DNA from: Bacillota bacterium
Lineage (GTDB): Bacteria > Bacillota > Clostridia > Clostridiales > Clostridiaceae
NCBI GenBank assembly: GCA_023445445.1
Contig: JAEXLD010000010.1
Coordinates: 1-64,000 of the forward strand
Reading direction: 5' to 3'
Length of the DNA: 64,000 bases
In this document: positions 17,339 through 26,437 of the stretch, piece after piece
Layout of the letters: the number at the start of each line of letters is the position of its first letter
Position numbering within the stretch: position 1 is the first letter of the stretch
Notes under the pieces: model-generated
The model's input: the letters and a program-made list of their open reading frames with translations, nothing else
What the model was told of the DNA's origin: nothing
Databases searched by the model: none
Position numbers and translations under genes: made by a program

Positions 17339-17671
17339 ATGAAAAAATTAAGAAGTAATCTAAAAAAAGAAGAAATTGCAGGTAGCAAAGGTTATATAAA
17401 ATGGTATAGAACCTTTGATAATGAAATAAGATTATTTGTTAATGAGAGAGCTTTAAATGAAAATAATGAACCATTAAATAAAATCTTTTGGAAAGAAAAT
17501 AAAGCACTTCTTTGTATTGGATGAATGGAATACAATAAAGACTCTTATGGGAAATTTAAGGGTTATACTGTTAAGTTTTTTGTTAAAAGTGATATGGGTG
17601 ATTTATAAAGTGAATATGAAGTAAAAGAATGGTTTTTAGGTGAAGAGGCTATAGAAATTATATTAAATTAA
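17339..17671 (+). pseudogene. Decayed small ORF with two in-frame stops between the RES gene and hsdR
   Basis: Reading from the ATG at 17339, 61 codons (MKKLRSNLKKEEIAGSKGYI...) end at a TGA at 17522. The same frame stays open for another stretch (MEYNKDSYGKFKGYTVKFFV), meets a TAA near 17606, and then encodes SEYEVKEWFLGEEAIEIILN before the final TAA at 17669. Three in-frame pieces with protein-like composition point to one former gene of about 110 codons inactivated by two stop mutations. I do not recognise the family. Its position directly after the RES gene makes a former antitoxin possible, but there is no motif to support that. Confidence 0.55.
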
Positions 17672-17676
17672 AAAGG

Positions 17677-20600
17677 ATGGAGAAATCAGTGGGGAATTTC
17701 AATTTTTTAAAGGGAAAAAAGAATTTTGAAAGCTTTACTAATGCTTGTTTAGAAGCAGAAAAAAGTATATTAATTAGTCCAGCTACAACTGCTATTTTAT
17801 CAAGAAGAGCTTTAGAGTTAGCTGTTAAATGGTTATATACCTTTGATGCAGATTTAGTTTTACCTTATCAAGATAATATTAGTTCTTTAATACATAGTAA
17901 TAGTTTTATTGAACTTATAGATTATGAAATGTTACCTCAAATAAAGTATATTATACAGCTTGGTAATGTTGCAGTTCATACTAATAAAAGCGTGAAAAGA
18001 GGCGAAGCTATATTATCATTAAATAATCTTCATAAGTTTGTAAGTTGGATTGATTATTGTTATTCAGATGAATTTACAGCAGAAGAATTTGATGAAGATC
18101 TTTTAGAGGTAGGAGAAGAAGTTAGAACAAGACCAGAAGAATTAAAGGATTTATATGACAAGCTTAGTTCTAAGGATAAAAAGATTGAAGAAATAAGAAA
18201 GTACAATGAAGATTTAATAAAGGAATTAACTGAAAGAAGAAAAGAAAGTAAGTTAAATTACGATTTTAGTATAGATGAAATAAGTGAATTTGAAACAAGA
18301 AAAAGATATATAGATGTTGAGTTAAAGCTAGCTGGTTGGGATATAGGAAAAGATGTTGAAGAAATTGAAGTAGAGGGTATGCCTAATAATGCAGAAAAAG
18401 GTTTTGTTGATTATGTTCTATATGGTGATAATGGTAAACCTTTAGCAGTAGTAGAAGCAAAAAGACCTTCTAAAGACCCACATGTTGGCCAGCAACAAGC
18501 TAAGCTATATGCTGATTGTTTAGAAAAGCAATATGGTCAAAGACCTATCATTTTCATTACTAATGGTTTTGAAACTTATATATGGGATGATTATAATCAA
18601 TATTCAGAAAGAAGAGTATATGGGTTTTATAAAAAGTCAGAGCTTCAATTAATGATAGATAGAAGATATAGTAAACTTCCATTAAAGAATGTAGATATTA
18701 AAGATGAAATATCAAATAGATATTATCAAAAGGAAGCAATAATTAATGTATGTGAAGCACTAGAAAGAAGACAAAGAAAAATGCTTTTAGTATGTGCAAC
18801 TGGTACTGGAAAAACAAGAACTGCTATTTCAATAGTAGATGTTCTTACAAGACATAACTGGATAAAGAATGTATTATTCTTAGCAGATAGAAAAGCTCTT
18901 GTAAAACAAGCAAAAAATAATTTTTCTAAATTATTGCCGAATTTACCATTATGTAATCTTCTTGATAATAGAGATAATCCAGAAGAATCAAGAATGATAT
19001 TTTCAACTTATCCAACAATGATGAATTCAATAGATAAAACTAAAAGTAAAAATGGTAATAGATTATTTACACCAGGACATTTTGATTTAATTATTGTAGA
19101 TGAAAGTCATAGATCTATTTATAAAAAGTTTAAAGCTATATTTGATTATTTTGATGCTTATTTAATAGGGCTTACAGCTACACCAAGAGATGAAATAGAT
19201 AAGAATACTTATTCTATATTTGATCTTGAAAGTGGAGTTCCAACATATGCATATGAATATGAAAAAGCAGTTGAAGATAAATTCTTAGTAGACTATACAA
19301 CAATAGAAGTAAAATCTAAGATTATGGAAGATGGAATAAAATATGATGAGCTTTCTGAAGAAGAAAAAGAAGAATTTGAAGCTACCTTTGATGATGATGA
19401 AACTATAGATAAAGAAATAGGAAATTCAGCTATAAATGAATGGTTATTTAATGCTAATACTATTGATTTAGTGTTAAATAAGCTTATGAGCGAAGGCTTA
19501 CGTGTTGAAGGTGGAGAAAAGCTTGGAAAGACTATTATATTTGCTAAAAATAGTAGGCATGCAAAAGCTATAGTTGATAGATTTAACACTATATATTCAG
19601 AGTATGGTGGTAATTTTGCTAAGGTAATAGATTATAATACAAATTATGTTGAAACCTTAATAGATGATTTTTCAGATAAAAATAAAATGCCTCAAATAGC
19701 AGTAAGTGTTGATATGCTTGATACAGGTATAGATATACCTGAAATTTTAAATCTTGTTTTCTTTAAAAAGGTAAGAAGTAAAACAAAGTTCTGGCAAATG
19801 ATAGGTAGAGGAACAAGACTTTGTCCAGACCTTTTAGGATTAGGACAAGATAAAGAAAAGTTCTTAATATTTGATTTCTGTAATAATTTTGAATTCTTTA
19901 GAGTAAATCCTAAAGGATTTGAAGGTGGAAAAATAGAATCAATAACAGAAAAATTATTTAATGTTAAAGTAGAATTAATTAAAGAACTACAGGATTTAAA
20001 GTATTCTGATACTGAATATATAGACCTTAGAAAAAATTTAGTGGAAGAGCTTTTAAATAGTATAAAAGCATTAAATGAAGAAAATTTCTTAGTTAAAATG
20101 AATTTAAAATATGTTCAAAAATATAAAAATGAAAAAGAATGGGAAGCTTTAAATACAGGTTCAGTTATTGAATTAAAAGATAATGTAGCAGGCTTAATAA
20201 CACCATTAAATGATGATGAACTAGCAAAAAGATTTGACTTAGTTATGTATAATATACAACTTGCTTATCTTCAAGGTAAAAATGCTACAAAAGGAATTAA
20301 GTCAGTTATAAATACAGCAGAACAATTATCAAAGCTTGGAACAATACCACAAATTCAAGAACAAAAATACGTTATTGAAAAAGCTATGACAGAAAGCTTT
20401 TGGGAAAGTGCAGATATTTTTGAAGTTGATGAAGTAAGAGAAGCATTAAGAGAGCTTGTTAAATACTTAGAAAAAGAAATACGATTAATTTATTACACAC
20501 ACTTTAAAGATTTAATAATAGCAGAAGAAAAAAATGATTCAATGTATAATGTTAATGACTTAAAGAACTATAGAAAAAAAGTTGAACATTATTTAAATGA

Positions 20601-21030
20601 ACATAAAGATGAAATGGTAATATATAAGCTTAGAAATAATAAAAAACTAACTAAAGAAGATATAAAACATTTAGAAAGTATAATGTTTACTGAGCTAGGA
20701 AGCCAATCAGATTACAAAAAAGAATTTGGAGATACACCAGTAACAAAACTAGTTAGAAATATGATAGGTTTAGATAGAGAAGCAGCTAATGAAGCCTTTT
20801 CAGAGTTTTTAAATAATGAAAACTTAAATTCAAATCAAATACACTACATCAGTTTAATAGTAGATTATATAGTTAAAAATGGAATGATAGACGATAATAG
20901 AGTTTTAACAGAAGATCCCTTTAGAACAGTTGGGAATATAGTTGAACTATTCGAAGATAATATTGATGTTAGAAGTAAACTATTAAGAGTTATTAAAGAA
21001 ATAAAAGATAATGCGATAGAAGTAAGTTAG
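17677..21030 (+). CDS. hsdR: Type I restriction-modification endonuclease/translocase subunit HsdR
   Basis: 1117 residues. An N-terminal DUF4145-like helical domain (about 15-130, with LSRRALELAVKWLY) is followed by a coiled coil, then the HsdR_N nuclease (D245 in KGFVDYVLYG; E260 and K262 in VVEAKRPSK). The DEAD-type translocase has motif I ATGTGKT (375-381), motif II DESH (475-478), motif III GLTATP and motif VI MIGRGTRLCP. The C-terminus matches the EcoEI R-subunit tail. It pumps DNA and cuts when unmethylated sites block translocation. The ATG at 17677 has poor ribosome spacing; an in-frame GTG at 17689, seven bases after GGAG, gives MGNFNFLKGKK and may be the true start. The frame is intact. 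Confidence 0.95.
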   Translation: MEKSVGNFNFLKGKKNFESFTNACLEAEKSILISPATTAILSRRALELAVKWLYTFDADLVLPYQDNISSLIHSNSFIELIDYEMLPQIKYIIQLGNVAVHTNKSVKRGEAILSLNNLHKFVSWIDYCYSDEFTAEEFDEDLLEVGEEVRTRPEELKDLYDKLSSKDKKIEEIRKYNEDLIKELTERRKESKLNYDFSIDEISEFETRKRYIDVELKLAGWDIGKDVEEIEVEGMPNNAEKGFVDYVLYGDNGKPLAVVEAKRPSKDPHVGQQQAKLYADCLEKQYGQRPIIFITNGFETYIWDDYNQYSERRVYGFYKKSELQLMIDRRYSKLPLKNVDIKDEISNRYYQKEAIINVCEALERRQRKMLLVCATGTGKTRTAISIVDVLTRHNWIKNVLFLADRKALVKQAKNNFSKLLPNLPLCNLLDNRDNPEESRMIFSTYPTMMNSIDKTKSKNGNRLFTPGHFDLIIVDESHRSIYKKFKAIFDYFDAYLIGLTATPRDEIDKNTYSIFDLESGVPTYAYEYEKAVEDKFLVDYTTIEVKSKIMEDGIKYDELSEEEKEEFEATFDDDETIDKEIGNSAINEWLFNANTIDLVLNKLMSEGLRVEGGEKLGKTIIFAKNSRHAKAIVDRFNTIYSEYGGNFAKVIDYNTNYVETLIDDFSDKNKMPQIAVSVDMLDTGIDIPEILNLVFFKKVRSKTKFWQMIGRGTRLCPDLLGLGQDKEKFLIFDFCNNFEFFRVNPKGFEGGKIESITEKLFNVKVELIKELQDLKYSDTEYIDLRKNLVEELLNSIKALNEENFLVKMNLKYVQKYKNEKEWEALNTGSVIELKDNVAGLITPLNDDELAKRFDLVMYNIQLAYLQGKNATKGIKSVINTAEQLSKLGTIPQIQEQKYVIEKAMTESFWESADIFEVDEVREALRELVKYLEKEIRLIYYTHFKDLIIAEEKNDSMYNVNDLKNYRKKVEHYLNEHKDEMVIYKLRNNKKLTKEDIKHLESIMFTELGSQSDYKKEFGDTPVTKLVRNMIGLDREAANEAFSEFLNNENLNSNQIHYISLIVDYIVKNGMIDDNRVLTEDPFRTVGNIVELFEDNIDVRSKLLRVIKEIKDNAIEVS

Positions 21031-21048
21031 ATAAATATGGTAAAAATT

Positions 21049-21077
21049 GGACCCCAGGGGAAATTCCCATGGGGTCT
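21049..21077 (+). terminator. Strong terminator after the hsd operon
   Basis: A long GC-rich hairpin with arms GGACCCC and GGGGTCT and an inner GGG/CCC stem stands out in this AT-rich region. It closes the hsd operon. Some downstream T richness is present. Confidence 0.8.
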
Positions 21078-21180
21078 AGTTAATTTTCCTAAGTCAAAAT
21101 AAAGAGAAAACATTGTTAAAAAGTTATAATTTTACATTATAATTAAAAGAAAAGATATTATTTTTATTAAGAAAAATTTA

Positions 21181-21211
21181 TTGACTCTTCCCTTAGAGGA
21201 GGGAGTATTGT
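21181..21211 (+). promoter_or_regulatory. MerR-type promoter with 19-bp spacer
   Basis: TTGACT at 21181-21186 and TATTGT at 21206-21211 are separated by exactly 19 bases, the overlong spacing typical of promoters controlled by MerR-family activators. The spacer CTTCCCTTAGAGGAGGGAG is an imperfect dyad. It lies 21 bases before the MerR-family gene, so autoregulation is likely. Confidence 0.8.
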
Positions 21212-21231
21212 TAATTTAAGGAGATGATATT

Positions 21232-22026
21232 GTGTATAGGATTGGTGAATTTTCTACTTTAGCTAAAACAACAATTAAAACATTAAGATATTATGAAAAA
21301 GAAAAGCTTTTGATTCCAGCTTTTGTTGATGATAACGGATATAGATATTATGAAACTATTCAGCTTAAGGAGCTGGCTAAGATTATTTCCTTAAGACAAA
21401 TTGGATTATCAATTCATGAGATAAAGGAAGTATTAGAGGGAAAATTGCTAGAAGATATTTTAATGTCTAGAAAAGAAAAGGTAGAAGAAGAACTAAGAAA
21501 TTGCAAATATCAATTATCCAAAATTAATTATTTATTGGAGGGAAGAGATATGAGTTATGAAGTAATTTTAAAGGAATTACCAGACTACACAGTTTATTAT
21601 AAGGAAGGGATAATAGAAGACTACAGTAAATTAACAGAGTTTATCTTAAGTAGTGGAAATGAATGTTTAAAAACTAATCCTAATATTAAATGTATTAAGC
21701 CAGACTACTGTTATGTAAATTATCTTGATGGAGAATATAAAGAAAAGGATGTTAGAATAAGATATGCACAAGCTGTAGAAGAAGAGGGAATACCTAACGA
21801 AACAATTAAGTTTATGAAATTAAATAAGGTTGAAGCTGTTTGTATATATCATAAGGGAGCCTATGATTTATTACCTGATGCTTATAGCTTTATAATGAAA
21901 TACGTTGAAGAAAATGGCTATGAAATAGCAGAAAGTCCAAGAGAAAGATATATTGATGGTATTTGGAATAAAGAAAATTCAGATGAATGGCTTACAGAAA
22001 TTCAAGTTCCTGTTAGAAAAAAGTAA
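21232..22026 (+). CDS. MerR-family transcription activator with GyrI-like effector domain
   Basis: 264 residues. The N-terminal 75 residues form a MerR winged helix: YRIGEFSTLAKTTIKTLRYY, then GYRYYETIQLKELAKIISLR. A dimerising coiled coil spans about 75-110. The C-terminal 150 residues resemble the GyrI-like/BmrR effector domain (YEVILKELPDYTVYYKEG, later AVCIYHKGAYDLLPDAYSFI and the ending EIQVPVRKK). Such regulators (BmrR, BltR) bind hydrophobic cations and switch on efflux genes by untwisting a 19-bp spacer promoter, which is present just upstream. Start is GTG after AAGGAGATG. No efflux gene is next to it, so the target is unclear beyond itself. Confidence 0.9.
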   Translation: MYRIGEFSTLAKTTIKTLRYYEKEKLLIPAFVDDNGYRYYETIQLKELAKIISLRQIGLSIHEIKEVLEGKLLEDILMSRKEKVEEELRNCKYQLSKINYLLEGRDMSYEVILKELPDYTVYYKEGIIEDYSKLTEFILSSGNECLKTNPNIKCIKPDYCYVNYLDGEYKEKDVRIRYAQAVEEEGIPNETIKFMKLNKVEAVCIYHKGAYDLLPDAYSFIMKYVEENGYEIAESPRERYIDGIWNKENSDEWLTEIQVPVRKK

Positions 22027-22045
22027 ATTAAGTTAATCTAAGATT

Positions 22046-22087
22046 AAAAACCTACGAAAATTTAAATATATAAATTCGTAGGTTTTT
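22046..22087 (+). terminator. Terminator after the MerR-family gene
   Basis: A perfect 13-bp stem AAAAACCTACGAA / TTCGTAGGTTTTT with a 16-base AT loop. The T-rich right arm makes it usable in both directions. Confidence 0.88.
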
Positions 22088-22131
22088 AATAATGAATTAA
22101 TTAAGAAAATATAAATTTGTGGGGGGAGAAA

Positions 22132-22572
22132 ATGGAGAAGGTTAGAAGTCAAGGAGTTATATTATTAGAAGATAAGATACTTATTGCAAAACATTTTAAT
22201 TTTATTAATAATGAAGAATTTTGGTTATTACCTGGAGGTAGTATTAATGAAAATGAAACTCCAGAAGAGGGCATAATAAGAGAAATTAAGGAAGAAACAA
22301 ATCTTGATATTGAAATAAAAGAAGTATTATTTGATTCAAAGGGAGACGGAAGAGATGCTTATAGCAGATATTTTACATATCTATGTAAGGTTAAGAATTA
22401 TGAAAGCTTGAAAATTGGTTTTGAAACAAATAGTAATAAGAAAATAATTGATTTAATTTGGGTTTCTATTACTGATGAAAATACATGGAATAATTATTTA
22501 CTAAGCAATCAATTTTATCCATCTATGAAAGAAATTAAAGAGAAGCTAATTAAGTTAGGGGATATAGAGTAG
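22132..22572 (+). CDS. NUDIX hydrolase
   Basis: 146 residues. The Nudix box is clear at about residues 36-60: GGSINENETPEEGIIREIKE followed by ETNLDI, matching G-x5-E-x7-REUxEE with Asn in place of the last Gly. The family hydrolyses nucleoside diphosphates linked to other groups; the substrate here is unknown. The start is the ATG at 22132 after GGGGGGAG; a TTG further upstream would read through that site. It stands with the CPBP protease gene downstream, separated by about 70 bases. Confidence 0.88.
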   Translation: MEKVRSQGVILLEDKILIAKHFNFINNEEFWLLPGGSINENETPEEGIIREIKEETNLDIEIKEVLFDSKGDGRDAYSRYFTYLCKVKNYESLKIGFETNSNKKIIDLIWVSITDENTWNNYLLSNQFYPSMKEIKEKLIKLGDIE

Positions 22573-22645
22573 TTATAAGAAATAAGTAATACAAGTATTG
22601 GATAGTGGATGGTATAATAAGGTAAAGGGGATAGGGGGATACTAT

Positions 22646-23320
22646 ATGTTAAAGAAGAAGAATACAATAATTTTAATTGTTTTAATAGGTTGCTTAATAA
22701 TGGGATTTATAGATGCAGTTATTAGACCACAGTATCTTATAAAGTCCTTTATAAAAATTATACTTTTCTCTATAATGCCTTTACTATATTCAAGATATAA
22801 TAAGGAATTAAATTTATCTTCATTATTTAAAGTAAAGAGTAAGAAGGAAATAATTATAGCTATTTTATCAGGAATAGCAGTATTTCTTTTTATTTTAGGA
22901 GCATACTTCATAATTGGAAATTTCTTTGATTTTTCAAAGGTTACATCATCATTATCAGAGAATGTAGGTGTTAATAATAATAACTTTATATTTGTGGCAA
23001 TATATATTTCCTTTATTAATTCTTTACTAGAGGAGTTCTTCTTTAGGGGCTTTGCCTTTTTAAAGTTAAAGGAAGTAGCAACTAGGAAATTTGCATATAT
23101 TTTTAGTTCCTTAGCCTTTGCTCTTTATCATGTGGCTATGATGATAGGCTGGTTTCATATAAGCTTATTTTTATTAACTATAGTTGGATTATTTGTTGGA
23201 GGATTAATTTTTAATTACTTTAATGAAAAATATAAAAACATATATGTTACTTGGTTAATTCATATGTTTGCAAATTTTGCTATTAATTATATTGGATTTA
23301 TGCTTTTTAGCCTTATATAG
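22646..23320 (+). CDS. CPBP family intramembrane metalloprotease
   Basis: 224 residues with about seven to eight membrane segments. The CPBP (Abi/CAAX protease-like) motifs are present: EExxxR as LLEEFFFRG, FxxxH as FALYHVAMM, and a late His/Asn in HMFANFAINY. These enzymes cut within membranes; in Gram-positive bacteria some give immunity to bacteriocins. The ATG at 22646 after AAGGGGATAGGGGG is chosen over an upstream in-frame start that would include the ribosome site. No bacteriocin gene is adjacent. Confidence 0.87.
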   Translation: MLKKKNTIILIVLIGCLIMGFIDAVIRPQYLIKSFIKIILFSIMPLLYSRYNKELNLSSLFKVKSKKEIIIAILSGIAVFLFILGAYFIIGNFFDFSKVTSSLSENVGVNNNNFIFVAIYISFINSLLEEFFFRGFAFLKLKEVATRKFAYIFSSLAFALYHVAMMIGWFHISLFLLTIVGLFVGGLIFNYFNEKYKNIYVTWLIHMFANFAINYIGFMLFSLI

Positions 23321-23441
23321 AAAAAGGACTGTCTCGTAAAGGAACTATAATCATTTAAGTAGACTGTTCTTTTTTTATAAATGTATGAGTACTTATAATT
23401 TTTACAATAATAACTTCCGGTTAACATTATTATAGACATAG

Positions 23442-23474
23442 CAAATAGGAGGTATCATTTATACCTCCTATTTG
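23442..23474. terminator. Bidirectional terminator between convergent genes
   Basis: A perfect 14-bp stem CAAATAGGAGGTAT / ATACCTCCTATTTG with a five-base loop lies between the convergent CPBP gene and the minus-strand DUF4190-like gene. T-rich sequence occurs on both sides. Confidence 0.82.
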
Positions 23475-23578
23475 TAAAATTTTTATTTTACGTTATTTTC
23501 ATTATGTACAACAATATTGCATTTATATTTTTATTATTTTATTAAATAATTTAATTATTATTTAAATTGCTTATTTGA

Positions 23579-24283
23579 TTAATCGAGCATTAGAGAAACA
23601 AAAGCAATAAATAAAGCAATAAATATTGAAAGTATTGATAAAACTATGGTTGCTATAGCTTTTCCCTTTTTACGTGTTTTTAGACCTTGAGAAGCAAAGT
23701 AGAAATTCATAACGTATATCAAAATTCCATATAAAACACCAGTAAAAGAAGCTAAAAATCCTAACAAAGAAAGCCAAAAACCTACTTCACACATTCTCTC
23801 TTGTTTTTTTATTGTTTCATTTTTAAATGTTTTGTAAAAATCAGATGTATTATTAAGGGCAGGTTCTTCAGTAATTGTTTTAACACTATTATTATTTTCT
23901 ACATCATAATTTACATAGCTTTGCTGAGATAGATTGTCTACATTATTATTTTCTATAATATCATTTAATTTAGAAATTTCTTCAAATAAGGGATTTAAAG
24001 ATTTTCTGTAACTCATAGACATCATATTAAGACTATTTTGTTCTATTTTTAGATCTTTCCCAAAAGTATTTTTAAGCCAAGCGTATATAGTAAGAGTTTG
24101 TCCAGATATTAAATAGTTAAAATATTTATAGCCTACCATAGCGTCTCCACATCTATAATACTTCTCATTATTTTTATTTTGTAAAGTATATTTATTAGAT
24201 TGTATATAGCTTTTAATTAAATTATTAGCTAAAGCTGGATCGCAATTCAACTGAAATGTGTAAATACTTTTCCCTTTTTTCAT
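23579..24283 (-). CDS. Membrane protein with DUF4190-like C-terminus, unknown function
   Basis: 234 residues. The first 75 residues are soluble (FQLNCDPALANNLIKSYIQS, then GYKYFNYLISGQTLTIYAWL) and resemble small clostridial proteins that carry a lipid- or peptide-binding-like domain, but I do not recognise a named family. An acidic Asn-rich linker covers about 100-155. The C-terminus has two membrane segments (VGFWLSLLGFLASFTGVLYG and IATIVLSILSIFIALFIAFV) separated by the turn GLKTRKKGKA, the layout of DUF4190-like domains. Ribosome site AAAGGAGAT precedes the ATG. It is transcribed alone, towards the shared terminator. Confidence 0.65.
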   Translation of the reverse strand: MKKGKSIYTFQLNCDPALANNLIKSYIQSNKYTLQNKNNEKYYRCGDAMVGYKYFNYLISGQTLTIYAWLKNTFGKDLKIEQNSLNMMSMSYRKSLNPLFEEISKLNDIIENNNVDNLSQQSYVNYDVENNNSVKTITEEPALNNTSDFYKTFKNETIKKQERMCEVGFWLSLLGFLASFTGVLYGILIYVMNFYFASQGLKTRKKGKAIATIVLSILSIFIALFIAFVSLMLD

Positions 24284-24640
24284 TATAATATCTCCTTTTT
24301 ATTTATTTTAATATTTAATTAAATACTAAGATGATTCTATTTCAAATACAGACAGTAACAATTTTATCATATAATTACATAATTTGTAAAAATATAAATT
24401 TAATTTTATAATATTCAAGTACAGCATTTTTTATTTATATACTTTCTTCTTTCGTCATATCAGATAATATAATTATAATTTAGATTTTTCCCTTCTATAA
24501 AAAAGTATATAAATTATAAAGATTATATACATATTATGGTATAATTGAAATTGTATTACAACTACATTGTCGATTTAATTTATAAAGCTAATATAAGTTA
24601 TTTAAATTCAATTAATAATTTTAGAATTATAGGAGGAAAT

Positions 24641-25786
24641 ATGAAGAAGAAAGAAAATTTCCAATGGCAAAAGTATTTTGGAATTATTTTATTTTTTTTA
24701 ATTACAGGTGGTTCTGGATATTTTATAGGTCTTTATATAGCTAAGAAGAACCTAAGTGGAGTTTCAACTTCTAAGTTTTTCGTAGAAATAGGTGCTTATA
24801 TAATATTATTTTATGTTGCAACAGTTATGCAGATTATTATTCATGAAGGTGGGCATTTAATTGGGGGACTTTTATCAGGATATAAATTTTCTTCTTTTAG
24901 AATTTTTAATTTTATGTGGATAAAAGATAATGATAAATTAATATTTAAAAAGTTTTCTTTAGCAGGAACAGGGGGACAGTGTTTAATGAGTCCACCAGAG
25001 TTTATAGATGAGAAAATACCATATAAACTTTATAATTTAGGTGGGGCTATATTTAATTTAGTAGTATCATGTATATTTTTAGGACTTTATTTACTGTGGA
25101 CTAATATACAATTTCTTTCTGTGTTTTTTATTATTATTTCAATTATTGGAATTGCTTTTGCTATTATGAATGGGATTCCGATGAGACTTGCTGTTGTAGA
25201 TAATGATGGGTATAATGCCTTATCCTTAGGGAAAAATAGTTCGGCTCTTAAAGCTTTTTGGGTTCAGATGAAAGTCAATGAACTATTATCAAAGGAAATA
25301 CGTATTAAGGATATGCCAGAGGAACTATTTATAATTCCAAGTGATGAAGAAATGAAGAATAGTATGACTGCTACAATGGGTGTTCTCACTTGTAATCGCT
25401 TTATGGATGAAAATAAATTTGAAGATGCACAGAAACTTATTAGAAAGCTTCTTGATATTGATACAGCCATGGTTGGTCTTCATAGAAGCCTTCTGATATG
25501 TGATGAGATTTATTGTAAAGCTATATTGGGAAATAGTAAGGAAGAAATAGAGTCACTATTAGATAAAGAGCAAAAGAAGTTTATGAAATCTATGAAAAAG
25601 TTTCCTTCTGTTTTACGTACTCAATATGTTTATGCTTTGCTTGTAAAAGGGGATTTTGATAAGGCAGATAAAATTAAAAAGGAATTTAATAAAATTAGCA
25701 TAACATATCCTTATAAGAGTGATATTGAAAGTGAATATGAGTTAATAGAAATTGCTGATAATAAGTATAACAAAGTTATAAAGTGA
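24641..25786 (+). CDS. M50-family membrane metallopeptidase
   Basis: 381 residues. After a membrane segment (about 12-35) comes the zinc motif HExxH as IIIHEGGHLIGGLL near residue 70, then further hydrophobic segments and the second metal ligand region NGIPMRLAVVDNDGYNALSL. The C-terminal 150 residues are helical and TPR-like (MDENKFEDAQKLIRKLL, GDFDKADKIKKEF). Site-2 protease relatives cut regulators or small peptides in the membrane. The ATG at 24641 after TAGGAGGAA is chosen; the frame extends upstream to 24545 but without a ribosome site. The 350 bases upstream are AT-rich with nothing further recognisable. Confidence 0.83.
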   Translation: MKKKENFQWQKYFGIILFFLITGGSGYFIGLYIAKKNLSGVSTSKFFVEIGAYIILFYVATVMQIIIHEGGHLIGGLLSGYKFSSFRIFNFMWIKDNDKLIFKKFSLAGTGGQCLMSPPEFIDEKIPYKLYNLGGAIFNLVVSCIFLGLYLLWTNIQFLSVFFIIISIIGIAFAIMNGIPMRLAVVDNDGYNALSLGKNSSALKAFWVQMKVNELLSKEIRIKDMPEELFIIPSDEEMKNSMTATMGVLTCNRFMDENKFEDAQKLIRKLLDIDTAMVGLHRSLLICDEIYCKAILGNSKEEIESLLDKEQKKFMKSMKKFPSVLRTQYVYALLVKGDFDKADKIKKEFNKISITYPYKSDIESEYELIEIADNKYNKVIK

Positions 25787-25849
25787 GTTTAAAAAAATAA
25801 GATATATTTATAAATAAGAGGCTGTGGCACAATGTAAAATGAATGATTG

Positions 25850-26424
25850 TTTCAGCTATAGTTGGTTTCTGTATTATAAAATTAGAAGCATCACCAGTAG
25901 TTGTTGGTATGGCAACTAATACAATGATGGTGGAGTAACTACATATTTACTTTATATTATATTTAAGACAAAAGGTGTATTCACTGATTCTAGTTAGTAA
26001 GTCTTACAAAGCTAGAAATACCTTTTATTAAAGATATTTCTGTACTTGGAAGTATATTATCAGGCTTAACAATACTTGATTACTTAGCCTTTGTAATAGC
26101 TATTGGATTACATATATTTTTATATAAAACAGTTTTAGGTTATAGATTAAGAGCTATAGGAATAAATAAAGAGGCTGCAAGAAGTCTTGGAACTCCAGTA
26201 GAAAAATATCAATTTATTACAATTAGTTTATCAGGCTTATTATGTGGATTAGGTGGAGTACTTTTATCAAGTTCATTTTTGGATTTTCACAAGCAGCAGG
26301 AAATGTTCTTCAAAATGCATCTTTAAAAACACAAATAACTGCATCTATTCCATATGTAGCTACAATAGTTGCTTTAGTTATATTTAGTATAAAGAGCAGA
26401 AAAAATAAGGTTAAAAAGGCTTAG
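25850..26424 (+). pseudogene. Remnant of a sugar/nucleoside-type ABC transporter permease
   Basis: Protein-like pieces in more than one frame give a BPD_transp_2-type permease: PVVVGMATNTMM, then VLGSILSGLTILDYLAFVIA, GYRLRAIGINKEAARSLGTP and LSGLLCGLGGVLLSS. After a frame change near 26270 comes GFSQAAGNVLQNASLKTQI and a last hydrophobic segment ending at 26424. Stop codons near 25936 and several frame changes show it is dead. The source would be a permease of the simple-sugar or nucleoside uptake type. No ATPase or binding protein remains. Confidence 0.7.
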
Positions 26425-26437
26425 TTAAAGGTTGTAA

